Of a stretch of DNA of 64,000 nt, positions 35,250 through 44,972 are shown piece after piece; the first letter of the stretch is position 1, and every line of letters starts with the position of its first letter. The notes beneath the pieces were generated by a model. It was not told the DNA's origin. It did no database searches and worked only from the letters and a program-made list of their open reading frames with translations. The stretch spans positions 39,729-103,728 of the forward strand of contig CAZJEN010000008.1 of the NCBI GenBank assembly GCA_964545045.1, given 5' to 3'. Both the position numbers and the translations under genes were made by a program. This DNA comes from SIG307 sp964545045. Its GTDB lineage: Bacteria; Bacillota; Clostridia; Lachnospirales; Lachnospiraceae.

Positions 35250-37682
35250 TTACATCGTTACCGTTACCTTCTCAAGATGCCAGATATCCTTTACGTACTC
35301 CTCAATAGTACGGTCGGAGGAGAACTTGCCGCAGCAAGCTACGTTTAAGATTGCAGACTTTGCCCAACCCTCACGGTCGCGATACTTTGCTTCCACCTGC
35401 TTCTGTGCTTCTTCGTAGGAACGGAAATCCTTTAAGATAAAATACTGGTCCTCGTCAAGCAGGGAAGTATAAAGCTCGCGGAACAGCTCCTTATCCACAG
35501 AGTAGGTACCATCCACAAGACGGTCTACCACACGGTGAATCTCTCTGTCCTGCTCGTAAATGCTACGCGGACGATAGCTACGATTCTTCTCAAGCTCGAT
35601 AACCTCATCAGCACTCATACCGAAGATCACCGCATTCTCTCTGCCTACTTCTTCTACGATTTCCACATTTGCACCATCCATGGTACCGAGAGTAACCGCA
35701 CCGTTTAACATAAACTTCATGTTACCGGTACCGGATGCTTCCTTACTTGCGGTAGAAATCTGCTCAGATACATCCGAGGCCGCGAAAATCCACTCTGCGT
35801 TGGATACACGGTAATTCTCGATAAATACCACCTTGATTCTGCCTGCAACCACCGGATCGTTGTTTACCACATCGCCTACGCTGTTGATGAGCTTGATGAT
35901 TGCCTTGGCTCTGCGGTAACCTGCGGAAGCCTTCGCACCGAAGATGAAAGTACGTGGGAAGAACTCCATACCCGGGTTTTCTTTGATTTTTTCATATAAA
36001 TGCATCACATGTAAAATATTAAGCAGCTGACGCTTGTACTCGTGGAGACGCTTTACCTGCACGTCGAAAATGGAATTCGGGTCCACGTCCACACCGTTGT
36101 GCTCCTTGATATACTTTGCAAGACGAAGCTTATTCTGATACTTAATCTGCATAAACTCTTCCTGCGCCTTCTTATCGTCGGCATACGGTGCAATGCCCTT
36201 AATCACCGGCAAATCGGTAATCCAGCCGTCGCCTACCTTCTCGGTTACCCAATTTGCAAGCAGCGGGTTGCCGTGAAGCAGGAATCTACGCTGGGTAATA
36301 CCGTTGGTCTTATTACTGAACTTCTCCGGCCACAGCTCGTAGAAATCCTTCAACTGCTCCTTCTTTAAAATCTCGGTGTGCAGTGCCGCAACACCGTTTA
36401 CGGAAAAGCCGCCTACGATGGCAAGATTTGCCATACGCACCTGTCCGTCGTAAAGAATCGCCATCTGGCGAATCTTCTCTGCGTTGCCCGGATACTTTTC
36501 CTTTAACATATTTTCAAACTGACGGTTGATTTCTTCTACAATCTGATAGACACGCGGAAGCAATGCCTTAAACAGGGAAATCGGCCACTTTTCGAGCGCC
36601 TCTGCCATAATGGTGTGGTTGGTGTAAGCGCAGCACTTACGAACCACCTCCCATGCCTCATCCCACTCAAGGAAGTAATCATCCAAAAGGATACGCATCA
36701 GCTCCGCCACCGTTACGGTCGGATGGGTATCATTTAACTGGAAGCATACCTTCTCATGAAGTTTGTGAATATCATCATGGGTTTTCATGTACTTGGCAAC
36801 CGCAGTCTGGATACTTGCGGAAACAAAGAAATACTGCTGCTTTAAGCGAAGCTCCTTGCCTGCCATATGGTTATCATTCGGGTAAAGCACCTCACAAATG
36901 GTTCTTGCAAGATTTTCCTGCTCTACCGCCTTCTGATAATCGCCCTTATCAAAGGACTCTAAGTTGAAATCGTTGATTGCCTCCGCATCCCAGATACGAA
37001 GAGTATTTACAACGTTATTGCCATAACCCACAACCGGAAGGTCATACGGAATTGCACGAACGGAATTGCAACCCTCCTGAATAAACTTATCGCGGCCGGT
37101 AGCTTCATCGCGTACCATCTTTACATGGCCGCCGAACTTCACCTCTACCGCATACTCCGCGCGTTTAATCTCAAACGGATTGCCGTGCTTTAACCAGTTA
37201 TCCGGTGCCTCCACCTGGAAACCGTTTTCAATCTTCTGCTTAAACATACCGTACTTGTAACGGATACCGCAGCCGTAGGCCGGGTAACCAAGGCTGGAAA
37301 GGGAATCCAAAAAGCACGCCGCCAGACGACCGAGACCGCCGTTACCTAAAGCCGCATCCGGCTCCGTATCCTCAATCACATCCGGGTCAATGCCCAGTTC
37401 TTCCAAAGCCTCTCTGATTTCATCATACGCCTTTAAATTAATCATGCAGTTACCGAGAGCACGCCCCATCAAAAACTCCATGGAAAGGTAGTACACGGTC
37501 TTTGCATCCTGCTCCTCGTACTGCTTGTGGGTCTCCATCCACATATCTACAATATAATCCTTTACCGCAAAGGCAACCGCCTGAAACAGCTGCACCTGGG
37601 TTGCATCCTCAATACTTCTGCGGAACAATGTCTTTAAATTGTCTTTGACTTCCAGCTTGAACTCTTCCTTGTTAAATGTCAT
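35250..37682 (-). CDS. glgP: Glycogen/alpha-glucan phosphorylase
   Basis: Releases glucose-1-phosphate from alpha-1,4-glucan using PLP. The 810 aa carry the GT35 signature: the PLP-lysine motif EASGTGNMKFMLNGAVTLGT near residue 655, LGNGGLGRLAACF near 100, and FNDTHPTVTV-type residues (QLNDTHPTVTVAEL) near 305. Monocistronic, with its own promoter and terminator. The start follows GGAGGA. Confidence 0.96.
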   Translation of the reverse strand: MTFNKEEFKLEVKDNLKTLFRRSIEDATQVQLFQAVAFAVKDYIVDMWMETHKQYEEQDAKTVYYLSMEFLMGRALGNCMINLKAYDEIREALEELGIDPDVIEDTEPDAALGNGGLGRLAACFLDSLSSLGYPAYGCGIRYKYGMFKQKIENGFQVEAPDNWLKHGNPFEIKRAEYAVEVKFGGHVKMVRDEATGRDKFIQEGCNSVRAIPYDLPVVGYGNNVVNTLRIWDAEAINDFNLESFDKGDYQKAVEQENLARTICEVLYPNDNHMAGKELRLKQQYFFVSASIQTAVAKYMKTHDDIHKLHEKVCFQLNDTHPTVTVAELMRILLDDYFLEWDEAWEVVRKCCAYTNHTIMAEALEKWPISLFKALLPRVYQIVEEINRQFENMLKEKYPGNAEKIRQMAILYDGQVRMANLAIVGGFSVNGVAALHTEILKKEQLKDFYELWPEKFSNKTNGITQRRFLLHGNPLLANWVTEKVGDGWITDLPVIKGIAPYADDKKAQEEFMQIKYQNKLRLAKYIKEHNGVDVDPNSIFDVQVKRLHEYKRQLLNILHVMHLYEKIKENPGMEFFPRTFIFGAKASAGYRRAKAIIKLINSVGDVVNNDPVVAGRIKVVFIENYRVSNAEWIFAASDVSEQISTASKEASGTGNMKFMLNGAVTLGTMDGANVEIVEEVGRENAVIFGMSADEVIELEKNRSYRPRSIYEQDREIHRVVDRLVDGTYSVDKELFRELYTSLLDEDQYFILKDFRSYEEAQKQVEAKYRDREGWAKSAILNVACCGKFSSDRTIEEYVKDIWHLEKVTVTM

Positions 37683-37786
37683 GAATTCGTCCTCCGTTCG
37701 TTTCTATCAATTTTACTCTTATTCTCCGCCAATACATTAATATTCACATTGTTAAAAATAGGACAATAGACCTAGTTATTTAATAT

Positions 37787-37814
37787 AGTATACCACAAAT
37801 TTAGAAAATTACAA
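37787..37814 (-). promoter_or_regulatory. Sigma-A promoter of glgP
   Basis: Minus strand TTGTAA (37809-37814), 16-bp spacer, TATACT (37787-37792). The leader is about 100 nt. Confidence 0.75.
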
Positions 37815-37876
37815 CTGTTGAACAAGCAACTTTCAAACGTTCACGCGTTAGTACTCTGTCGCAACGTAAAATACCA

Positions 37877-38116
37877 TCATAAAAGCCGACACAAAACAAG
37901 AGACGCTTCTCCGAGAATCGTACCCACTACCATAGACACAATCAGCACCAGCGTGTTTTCGCCTGCAAGGCAACCGCTGATGCCGATATAAAGGGTACAA
38001 AGTCCCAAACCGATCATCAACGTATCCGCCATCTTCTTCGGAAGGCCTTTCTTTAAAAGCAAACCGATTGCACCGCCGATCACAATTGCCGCCGAATTAA
38101 CTAATGTACCTAACAT
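37877..38116 (-). pseudogene. Truncated DUF554 membrane protein
   Basis: 79 codons match the N-terminus of DUF554 proteins (MLGTLVNSAAIVIGGAIGLL, then MIGLGLCTLYIGISG and VVGTILGE), which normally run to about 230 aa. After GTILGE the sequence changes to ASLVLCRLL and stops, and the following 60 bp before the glgP promoter hold no more of the gene. The remaining piece keeps a start and ribosome-binding site (AGAGGGAAA) and two to three hydrophobic spans. It could still make a small membrane peptide. Confidence 0.75.
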
Positions 38117-38186
38117 ATTTCTTTCCCTCTAAAGACATATTTAAGATGTATTTCTCTTTCCCTCGTAAGGAGCTTTTCCACAGAAC

Positions 38187-38215
38187 AACTTCTTCCGTTA
38201 CACACGGAAGAAGTT
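38187..38215 (-). other. Hairpin enclosing the chemoreceptor stop codon
   Basis: Minus strand AACTTCTTCCG-tgtgtaa-CGGAAGAAGTT, an 11-bp perfect stem whose loop contains the TAA stop. There is no T-run, so it is more a 3' stabiliser than a classic terminator. Confidence 0.55.
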
Positions 38216-40699
38216 AAGATTCCGGTCCAAATCATTTGCAAGCGCACTAAGCTGCTGCGACACACCGGCCAGCTCCTGAATGGTATTCGTAAGCTCGGAC
38301 ATCGACGCCATGGTTTCCTCTGTGGAAGCTGCATTTCCCTCCGAAATTTCCGAAAGATTCACAATCACATGCTCCACCTCTTCCTTGGATGCATTACATT
38401 CCGTCGTATGACTGCTGAACTCCTGTGTAGCCGCATTGGACTTCCGTACATCATCCTCAAGCACCGCAAATTGCTCCTGCGTCTGCTTTAATTTCTCCTT
38501 CTGTGTTTCCATAATCGCCGTAACTTCACCAACAATTGCCACTGTCATGGCAGCCTCTTGTGTTACGTCACGAATAATTCCCTGAATAATCTCCGTAGAG
38601 GAAGCCGACTGCTCCGCAAGCTTCTTAATTTCCGTCGCAACCACTGCAAAGCCCTTACCCGCTTCACCGGCTCTTGCCGCCTCAATACTTGCATTCAGAG
38701 AAAGTAAATTAGTCTGCTCTGCAATGGAATTAATCAACTCCGTAGCCTCACTGATTCTCTTTACGGACTCATTGGTCTTATGAATCTGCTGGGATACCTG
38801 CGAGAATGCATCTACCGTCTTTGTATTCGTCGTATTTAACTCCTCCATAAATACGGCAGACTCCCTGCTCACGCGACTCATTTCCTCAACCGCAGCTTCT
38901 AACTGTCCCACATTATCAAGCATTGCCGCAAACGCATTTCCCATATCACTCATCTTTACGGAAGCCGTATCCACCTCACCTGCCTGCGTTGTCGCACTCG
39001 TTGAAACATCTTCTACAGCTTTTTCAATTTCCAGTGAGGTATTTTTGCTGGCACTCGCCATACGATCCAGGTTTGTTCCGCAATCCTTCATAACCTCAGA
39101 CATATTCTTTAAGGTCTCAATGATTTCGGACAGCTTATCAAGGAAGCCGTTCAAATAAAGACCGAATGCAGAAAACTCATCCTTACCGGAAACATCCGCA
39201 CGTACATTTAACTGTCCGTCTGTTACCGCTACAAGCGTATTCTTAAACTTCTTTACACTGTTACTCATGCTCCGGCTGATAAACAACGTAATCACAACAA
39301 GCAATACCGCACAACCAATACCGATGAGAAGAATCGTCGAATACAGCTTTGTCTTTTCTGCCTCCGTATTCTCTGCAATTTTCGCACGAACGGAATCCGA
39401 CAAGCTCGTCACCTGCTCTGAAAGTGCAATATTCTCCTTCTTTAATGCAATGACACTGTTGTCAATCTGATTAATCTCCAAAAACGTTGCCTTCTTTGCA
39501 TTCAGGCATTCCACCAGCTGCTTCTTCTTTGCCTCATCGTTAATATAGGTTTCCGCCGCTGCAATCACTTCGTCAAACAATGCCGTTAACGTTGCAGCTT
39601 CTGCCTTCACATCGCTTCCTTCGACTACCTTCTTGGTATACATCGCGAACTGTTCCGCAAACTTTGTCGTCGCACCGTTAAAATCATACAAACGACACGG
39701 CGTTACACGCGTAGAAAGGCCAGTGTAATCTTCTAACTTATCCGTTTCTACATACAAGTCATAGGAAATCGTATCGAACTCATTCCATGCATAAGACTGA
39801 ATCGGAATTGCAAGATAAACCTCTTCCCAAGCACCGTTTGCCGAGGAGAAGTTTGCGGAAGCATAAAAGCTTCTTGTTCCGTCAAAATCTTCAACCGCCG
39901 TCTTTGTAATCACACCGTAGGAACCGTTTAAGCTACCACTGTTCACTGCACTCATATCAAACGGAACCGCTTCGTTCCCTTTATAAAAGGTCAGGTTACT
40001 TACATAAACATCTCCCTTATATTCTACCGCCGTACCGGATACACGTAAAATCAACAAATCACGCTTTCCGTTTCCCGGCAGCTCGCTGCTGTAAGAAAAC
40101 TTACCGTAATTCTTTCCGTTTATCGATACTGTCGGAAGAGCGCCCGGAATATCCGTCGTCTTGGAGTCTACCCAGGTATCATCCGTGGTCTGACTTAAAA
40201 TATTACCGATTCTTCCGTCATTCAGCTTATACGTTGCATATTTTCCGGCGGAGCCGGTATATCCCCGGGTCTGCCCCATCTCACGAATCTGAACATAATT
40301 CTCTTTAAATGCCGCGATGGTTTCTTCCATCTGCTTTAAATCGGCATCATACTGTTTTCCGGAAAGCTTTTTTGCTTCCTCCACATTAGCGGCCATTGCA
40401 TCCAGATTGGTTACAATGCTCTCCAAATAGGAATCCTGCAAAAAGTATAAGAAAGAGGTTTCTAAGCTCTTATTCTCATACTGATGAAGATTTACCTCGT
40501 TAATCTCGGACAAAATCTCATTATTCTTACCGGTCTTATTTACTGCGGAAATCCCCACATAACCGAGAATAAATGCCGAAACCAGCGCAACCGCTCCCAT
40601 CAGGACAACCTTACCCTTAATGCTCTGCAAAAAGGCCGCCTTCGTTCCCTTCGGCATAGCTTTTACCTTTTGTACACTCTTTTCTTTTGTCCTCTTCAT
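38198..40699 (-). CDS. Methyl-accepting chemotaxis protein with beta-rich sensor insert
   Basis: 833 aa. The first membrane span lies near 30-52, an extracytoplasmic sensor at about 55-445, the second span near 453-475, then HAMP and a signalling domain with the conserved hairpin tip (INSIAEQTNLLSLNASIEAA near 655). The sensor is a helical bundle interrupted near 160-336 by a beta-rich segment (YGKFSYSSELP, KRDLLILRVSG, DVYVSNLTFYKG, ISYDLYVETD). That segment resembles a jelly-roll carbohydrate-binding module. A glycan-sensing role is an inference. The gene has its own sigma-A promoter. Confidence 0.92.
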   Translation of the reverse strand: MKRTKEKSVQKVKAMPKGTKAAFLQSIKGKVVLMGAVALVSAFILGYVGISAVNKTGKNNEILSEINEVNLHQYENKSLETSFLYFLQDSYLESIVTNLDAMAANVEEAKKLSGKQYDADLKQMEETIAAFKENYVQIREMGQTRGYTGSAGKYATYKLNDGRIGNILSQTTDDTWVDSKTTDIPGALPTVSINGKNYGKFSYSSELPGNGKRDLLILRVSGTAVEYKGDVYVSNLTFYKGNEAVPFDMSAVNSGSLNGSYGVITKTAVEDFDGTRSFYASANFSSANGAWEEVYLAIPIQSYAWNEFDTISYDLYVETDKLEDYTGLSTRVTPCRLYDFNGATTKFAEQFAMYTKKVVEGSDVKAEAATLTALFDEVIAAAETYINDEAKKKQLVECLNAKKATFLEINQIDNSVIALKKENIALSEQVTSLSDSVRAKIAENTEAEKTKLYSTILLIGIGCAVLLVVITLFISRSMSNSVKKFKNTLVAVTDGQLNVRADVSGKDEFSAFGLYLNGFLDKLSEIIETLKNMSEVMKDCGTNLDRMASASKNTSLEIEKAVEDVSTSATTQAGEVDTASVKMSDMGNAFAAMLDNVGQLEAAVEEMSRVSRESAVFMEELNTTNTKTVDAFSQVSQQIHKTNESVKRISEATELINSIAEQTNLLSLNASIEAARAGEAGKGFAVVATEIKKLAEQSASSTEIIQGIIRDVTQEAAMTVAIVGEVTAIMETQKEKLKQTQEQFAVLEDDVRKSNAATQEFSSHTTECNASKEEVEHVIVNLSEISEGNAASTEETMASMSELTNTIQELAGVSQQLSALANDLDRNLNFFRV

Positions 40700-40764
40700 A
40701 CAATTATCCTTTCTTCTGTGAAATCGTCCTCGGGTTACCCATCTTTTTTACTACCTATAATTCA

Positions 40765-40793
40765 CTTATAACATCTTTAAAAAAAGATTGCAA
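40765..40793 (-). promoter_or_regulatory. Sigma-A-like promoter of the chemoreceptor gene
   Basis: Minus strand TTGCAA (40788-40793), 17-bp spacer, TATAAG (40765-40770). Confidence 0.65.
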
Positions 40794-40827
40794 GCACTTT
40801 TGATACTTTTTTGTCAATCCGCTGTAT

Positions 40828-40859
40828 TTTGATGTTTTTCTCGCCCAAAACATCAAAAA
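40828..40859. other. AT-rich hairpin between ileS and the chemoreceptor gene
   Basis: TTTTGATGTTTT ... AAAACATCAAAA, 12-bp arms around an 8-base centre. It may be a second, weaker terminator or a protein site. Confidence 0.45.
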
Positions 40860-40912
40860 ACGAACCTCTTGTACCGTCACATAAAAGATTTACCGCATCA
40901 ATTCAATGAAGT

Positions 40913-40956
40913 AAAAATGCCGTTTGCATGATTTTTTCTCAAACCACACAAACGGC
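40913..40956 (-). terminator. Terminator of ileS
   Basis: Minus strand GCCGTTTG ... CAAACGGC then ATTTTTAC, 18 bp after the ileS stop. The loop is long (22 nt). Confidence 0.7.
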
Positions 40957-40973
40957 ACAATATCATTTTATTC

Positions 40974-43900
40974 TTACTTCTTTTTCACGCCGATGGTCAC
41001 CGTTTCACCGTTCAAATCCCATTCCTTGGAAACACCGGCTACACTGCCGTAAACAACCTCATCCGCAAGAACAACACCCTTTACCTCTGTCTCATTCTTC
41101 TGAAAGAGTTCAGTCAGCTTGTCATTACCGGTCACATACAGGGTGATGTGATCCATAACCTCAAAACCTGCTTCCTTACGCATGGTCTGTACCTTGGAGA
41201 TAAGCTCTCTTACATAGCCCTCTTCGATGAGCTCAGCGGTCAGGTTCGTATCAAGTACAACGGTGACACCGTTGTCTGCCTCGGATACATAGCCTTCCTT
41301 CTGAGCAGACTCGATTAACAGGTCCTCTGCGGTCAAATCCTCTGCCACACCTTCTACGGTGACGGTCATCTTACCGGTATTGTTCAGCTCATCCATTGCC
41401 GCATTGCCGTCAAGCTCCGTGAGTACGGTACGCAATGCATTTAAGCGGCTGCCGAAACGCTTACCGAGGGTCTTTAACTGCGGCTTAAAGGTGTAAGAGG
41501 TAAAATCACGTACGTCGGTGGTAAATGCCACGTTCTTTACGTTTAACTCGTCGGCAATAATCTCGTTAAAGAATGCCGGCAGCTCGCCATCCTCAGACTT
41601 TACATACATGGTGCCGATCGGCTGACGCTGCTTGATGTTTGCGGTATTTCTTGCCGCACGGCCAAGTACAACGATATTCAGTACGCGCTCCATGTTATCC
41701 TCTAAATTCTTATCAATCCAGGAAAGCTTTACCTCCGGGAAGTCGCAAAGGTGTACGCTCTCCGGTGCGGTCTTATCCAGACTGCAAACGAGATTACGGT
41801 AGATTTCCTCCGCCATAAACGGAATCATCGGAGCAGCGGTCTTTGCAATGGTTACAAGCGCAGTATACAGGGTCATATACGCATTAATCTTATCCTGCTC
41901 CATACCCTTTGCCCAGAAACGCTCTCTGCCGCGACGTACATACCAGTTACTCATTTCATCCACAAACTCCTGCAATGCTCTTGCAGCTTCCGGGATACGA
42001 TAGTGGTCTAAGTTATCATCAACCGCACCAACTACGCTGTTTAACTTGGAAAGGAGCCACTTATCCATAACAGACAGTTTGTCGTACTCCAAGGTGTACT
42101 TGGTAGCGTCAAATTCATCAATATTTGCGTACAGTACAAAGAATGCGTAGGTATTCCAAAGAGTACCCATGAACTTTCTCTGACCTTCCACAACCGCCTT
42201 ATCGTGGAAACGGTTCGGCAACCACGGAGCGGAGTTGATGTAGAAATACCAACGGATAGCATCCGCACCGAACTTTTCCAGTGCGTCAAACGGATCCACC
42301 GCATTTCCCTTACTCTTACTCATCTTCTGGCCGTTCTCATCCTGCACGTGACCCAGAACGATTACGTTCTCGTACGGAGCCTTATTGAAAAGAAGCGTAG
42401 ACTCTGCAAGGAGAGAATGGAACCAACCTCTGGTCTGGTCCACCGCCTCGGAAATGAACTGTGCCGGGAACTGCTTCTCAAACAGCTCCTTATTCTCGAA
42501 CGGATAATGGTGCTGTGCAAACGGCATGGCACCGGAGTCAAACCAACAGTCAAGCACTTCCGGCACACGGGTCATCTTCTTGCCGCACTCCGGACAATTT
42601 AAAGTAATGGCATCGATGTATGGGCGATGGAACTCTACGGTCTTTGCCTCTTCCATTCCACTCATACGGTACAGCTCGTCACGGCCTTCCACACAATGTC
42701 TGTGACCGCACTCACACTCCCAAATGTTCAGCGGCGTACCCCAGTAACGATTACGGGAAATTGCCCAGTCCTGAATGTTTTCCAGCCAGTTGCCGAAACG
42801 ACCCTTACCGATGGATTCCGGAATCCAGTTGATGGTATTGTTGTTGCGGATTAAGTCGTCCTTTACCGCGGTTTCCTTGATGTACCAGGACTCACGTGCA
42901 TAGTAGATGAGCGGCGTATCACATCTCCAACAATGCGGATAACTATGCTCAAACTTCGGTGCATCAAAGAGAAGTCCCTTCTTATCCAAATCGGTCAGAA
43001 CCATCGGGTCTGCCTTCTTTACAAATACGCCTGCGTACGGGGTCTCGGCGGTCATTTCACCCTTGCCGTCAACCAACTGTACAAACGGCAGGTCATACTT
43101 TCTACCAACGTTAGCATCGTCTTCACCGAAGGCCGGAGCGATATGTACCACGCCGGTACCGTCGGTCAAAGTAACGTAATTGTCACATACTACATAATGA
43201 GCCTTCTTGCCCTGCTTTGCACAGATTTCTACCGCGCAGTCAAACAGCGGCTCGTATTCCTTGTATTCCAAATCCTTACCTACATAAGTCTCAAGCACAG
43301 TGTACGCCGGTGCATCTTCCTTCGCAAGCTTTCCCAGCACGGTATCAAGCAAAGCCTCTGCCATGTAGTAGGTATAACCGTCAGCCGCTGCCACCTTTGC
43401 GTAACGCTCATCCGGATTTACACAGAGAGCCACGTTACTCGGCAAGGTCCACGGGGTGGTGGTCCATGCTAAGATGTACGCGTCCTCGCCTACTACCTTA
43501 AAGCGTGCCACTGCGGAACGTTCCTTTACGTCCTTATAGCCCTGTGCCACTTCCGCGGAAGAAAGCGGGGTTCCGCAACGCGGACAATACGGCACAATCT
43601 TAAAGCCCTTATACAATAAGCCCTTATCCCAAATCTGGCGAAGAGCCCACCACTCGGACTCGATGTAGTTGTCATGATAGGTTACGTACGGGTCGTCCAT
43701 GTCTGCCCAGAAACCAACGGTACCGGAGAAATCCTCCCACATACCCTTGTACTTCCAAACGCTTTCCTTACACTTGTCGATGAACGGCTCCAAACCGTAC
43801 TGTTCAATCTGGTCCTTACCGTCAAGACCGAGAAGCTTCTCCACCTCAATCTCTACCGGGAGACCGTGGGTATCCCAACCTGCCTTACGCGGTACCATAT

Positions 43901-44132
43901 AGCCCTTCATGGTGCGGTAACGCGGAATCATATCCTTAATTACACGGGTCAAAACGTGACCGATGTGCGGCTTACCGTTTGCGGTCGGCGGGCCGTCATA
44001 GAAGGTGTAGGTCTCGCCCTGCTTTCTTGCCTCGATACTCTTCTCGAAAATCTTCTCTTCTTTCCAGAACTTTTCGACTTCTTTTTCTCTTTCCACGAAA
44101 TTCATGTTCGTGTCTACCTTGTTGTACAGCAT
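40974..44132 (-). CDS. ileS: Isoleucyl-tRNA synthetase
   Basis: Charges tRNA-Ile. The 1052-aa class I enzyme has the HIGH-type motif GPPTANGKPHIGHVL near 50, a large CP1 editing domain with the conserved WTTTPWTLPSN, KMSKSKGN near 600 and an anticodon-binding domain. The length and the absence of a C-terminal zinc finger put it with the eukaryote-like (type 2) enzymes that are often less sensitive to mupirocin; that subgroup is inferred. The start follows AAGGAGG. Expression is controlled by the T-box leader upstream. Confidence 0.97.
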   Translation of the reverse strand: MLYNKVDTNMNFVEREKEVEKFWKEEKIFEKSIEARKQGETYTFYDGPPTANGKPHIGHVLTRVIKDMIPRYRTMKGYMVPRKAGWDTHGLPVEIEVEKLLGLDGKDQIEQYGLEPFIDKCKESVWKYKGMWEDFSGTVGFWADMDDPYVTYHDNYIESEWWALRQIWDKGLLYKGFKIVPYCPRCGTPLSSAEVAQGYKDVKERSAVARFKVVGEDAYILAWTTTPWTLPSNVALCVNPDERYAKVAAADGYTYYMAEALLDTVLGKLAKEDAPAYTVLETYVGKDLEYKEYEPLFDCAVEICAKQGKKAHYVVCDNYVTLTDGTGVVHIAPAFGEDDANVGRKYDLPFVQLVDGKGEMTAETPYAGVFVKKADPMVLTDLDKKGLLFDAPKFEHSYPHCWRCDTPLIYYARESWYIKETAVKDDLIRNNNTINWIPESIGKGRFGNWLENIQDWAISRNRYWGTPLNIWECECGHRHCVEGRDELYRMSGMEEAKTVEFHRPYIDAITLNCPECGKKMTRVPEVLDCWFDSGAMPFAQHHYPFENKELFEKQFPAQFISEAVDQTRGWFHSLLAESTLLFNKAPYENVIVLGHVQDENGQKMSKSKGNAVDPFDALEKFGADAIRWYFYINSAPWLPNRFHDKAVVEGQRKFMGTLWNTYAFFVLYANIDEFDATKYTLEYDKLSVMDKWLLSKLNSVVGAVDDNLDHYRIPEAARALQEFVDEMSNWYVRRGRERFWAKGMEQDKINAYMTLYTALVTIAKTAAPMIPFMAEEIYRNLVCSLDKTAPESVHLCDFPEVKLSWIDKNLEDNMERVLNIVVLGRAARNTANIKQRQPIGTMYVKSEDGELPAFFNEIIADELNVKNVAFTTDVRDFTSYTFKPQLKTLGKRFGSRLNALRTVLTELDGNAAMDELNNTGKMTVTVEGVAEDLTAEDLLIESAQKEGYVSEADNGVTVVLDTNLTAELIEEGYVRELISKVQTMRKEAGFEVMDHITLYVTGNDKLTELFQKNETEVKGVVLADEVVYGSVAGVSKEWDLNGETVTIGVKKK

Positions 44133-44295
44133 GTTTTGTCCTCCTTGTTCTAGTTACGGAACTTTTGATTGCTGGAATCTGAAAAAGGCGGTGAGAAGAT
44201 GAGGAAACCAAAGGGAGGAGTTTCTTCCTTTGATGCTAATACTCTTCCTCATTTCACAAGTATAATGAATAACCGACTAGGAAAAATTAGCTTTT

Positions 44296-44569
44296 GAAAA
44301 CAGAAAAGCTCCCGTCCCAAATAGGACGAGAGCATATTTGCTTCGCTATACCACCTATTCAGTACTCCAACCGTCGGTTGTTTATACTTCCTTCCTGTAA
44401 CGGGAAAGTCCCGGCGCGGTCTACTGACTCAGTTTTCGACCTGCAACTCAAAAGTGATTTTCCAAGCATCCGCTACTCGCATCCGGCTTCCACTGTCCCG
44501 AATTCGCTGTGCCTTTCGGCAGATGTGTACTCTCTTTCTCAACGTCTTTTTGTGTTGTGAATTCAATTA
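44296..44569 (-). promoter_or_regulatory. T-box riboswitch leader of ileS
   Basis: On the minus strand a ~270-nt leader starts after the promoter at 44576. It contains stem I with the AGAGAG and AGTA elements, the T-box sequence AGGTGGTATAGCGAAGC (variant of AGGGTGGTACCGCG) and a terminator hairpin, GCTCTCGTCC/GGACGGGAGC, followed by TTTTCTGTTTT (44296-44333). Uncharged tRNA-Ile should favour the antiterminator. I could not assign the specifier codon with certainty. Confidence 0.88.
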
Positions 44570-44575
44570 CCTTAT

Positions 44576-44604
44576 AGTATACGAGGGGTTTTCGAAATTG
44601 TCAA
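44576..44604 (-). promoter_or_regulatory. Strong sigma-A promoter of ileS
   Basis: Minus strand TTGACA (44599-44604), 17-bp spacer, TATACT (44576-44581). The -35 box overlaps the TGA stop of the upstream gene (44601-44603). Confidence 0.88.
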
Positions 44605-44960
44605 GGATTTTTTTCCTCGGCTTCTTTCGTCACAATACTACTGTCAATAAGGTCAATCATATCTGCAAGTACAACAGCTATATATGGTAGCCAATACTTA
44701 AATTCTAGAGACTTTATAATAGACTTTAATTCAATAACAGATTCATGAAACGTATCAAATACTATATACGCAACAAACCATATCCCAGCCAGCAAAAGCA
44801 AATACTTAACTCCGATGCCGACCACATCTTTCCAGGATACCCGGAATGTCCAGTTTCCCTTTCCTGCTTTTTTCACCCTGCTTACAAGATTCACTAATTT
44901 AAGTACCGTAAGCAAAACCAAAACACCCAACGCAATATACATAATAAATATCTTTCTCAT
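44601..44960 (-). CDS. Small three-span membrane protein, unknown
   Basis: 119 aa with hydrophobic spans near 5-26, 50-70 and probably 90-107, and a charged C-terminus. No family recognised. The ATG follows GGGAGG. It is 12 bp after the gene at 44973, so they form a two-gene unit. AT-rich, with codon use less biased than its neighbours, which may reflect recent acquisition. Confidence 0.6.
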   Translation of the reverse strand: MRKIFIMYIALGVLVLLTVLKLVNLVSRVKKAGKGNWTFRVSWKDVVGIGVKYLLLLAGIWFVAYIVFDTFHESVIELKSIIKSLEFKYWLPYIAVVLADMIDLIDSSIVTKEAEEKNP

Positions 44961-44972
44961 TTCAAATCCTCC

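Noticed and set aside
38110..38334. Minus-strand frame across the chemoreceptor 3' end
   Set aside because: Overlaps the chemoreceptor coding sequence and its stop hairpin; no ribosome-binding site and no family resemblance.
40700..40760. Sigma-D promoter for the chemoreceptor (TAAA ... CCGAGGA)
   Set aside because: Spacing of 13 bp and a poor -10; the sigma-A hexamers at 40765-40793 fit better.
44296..44569. Exact specifier codon of the ileS T-box
   Set aside because: Several ATC/ATT triplets occur in stem I and I could not fold the stem reliably by eye.
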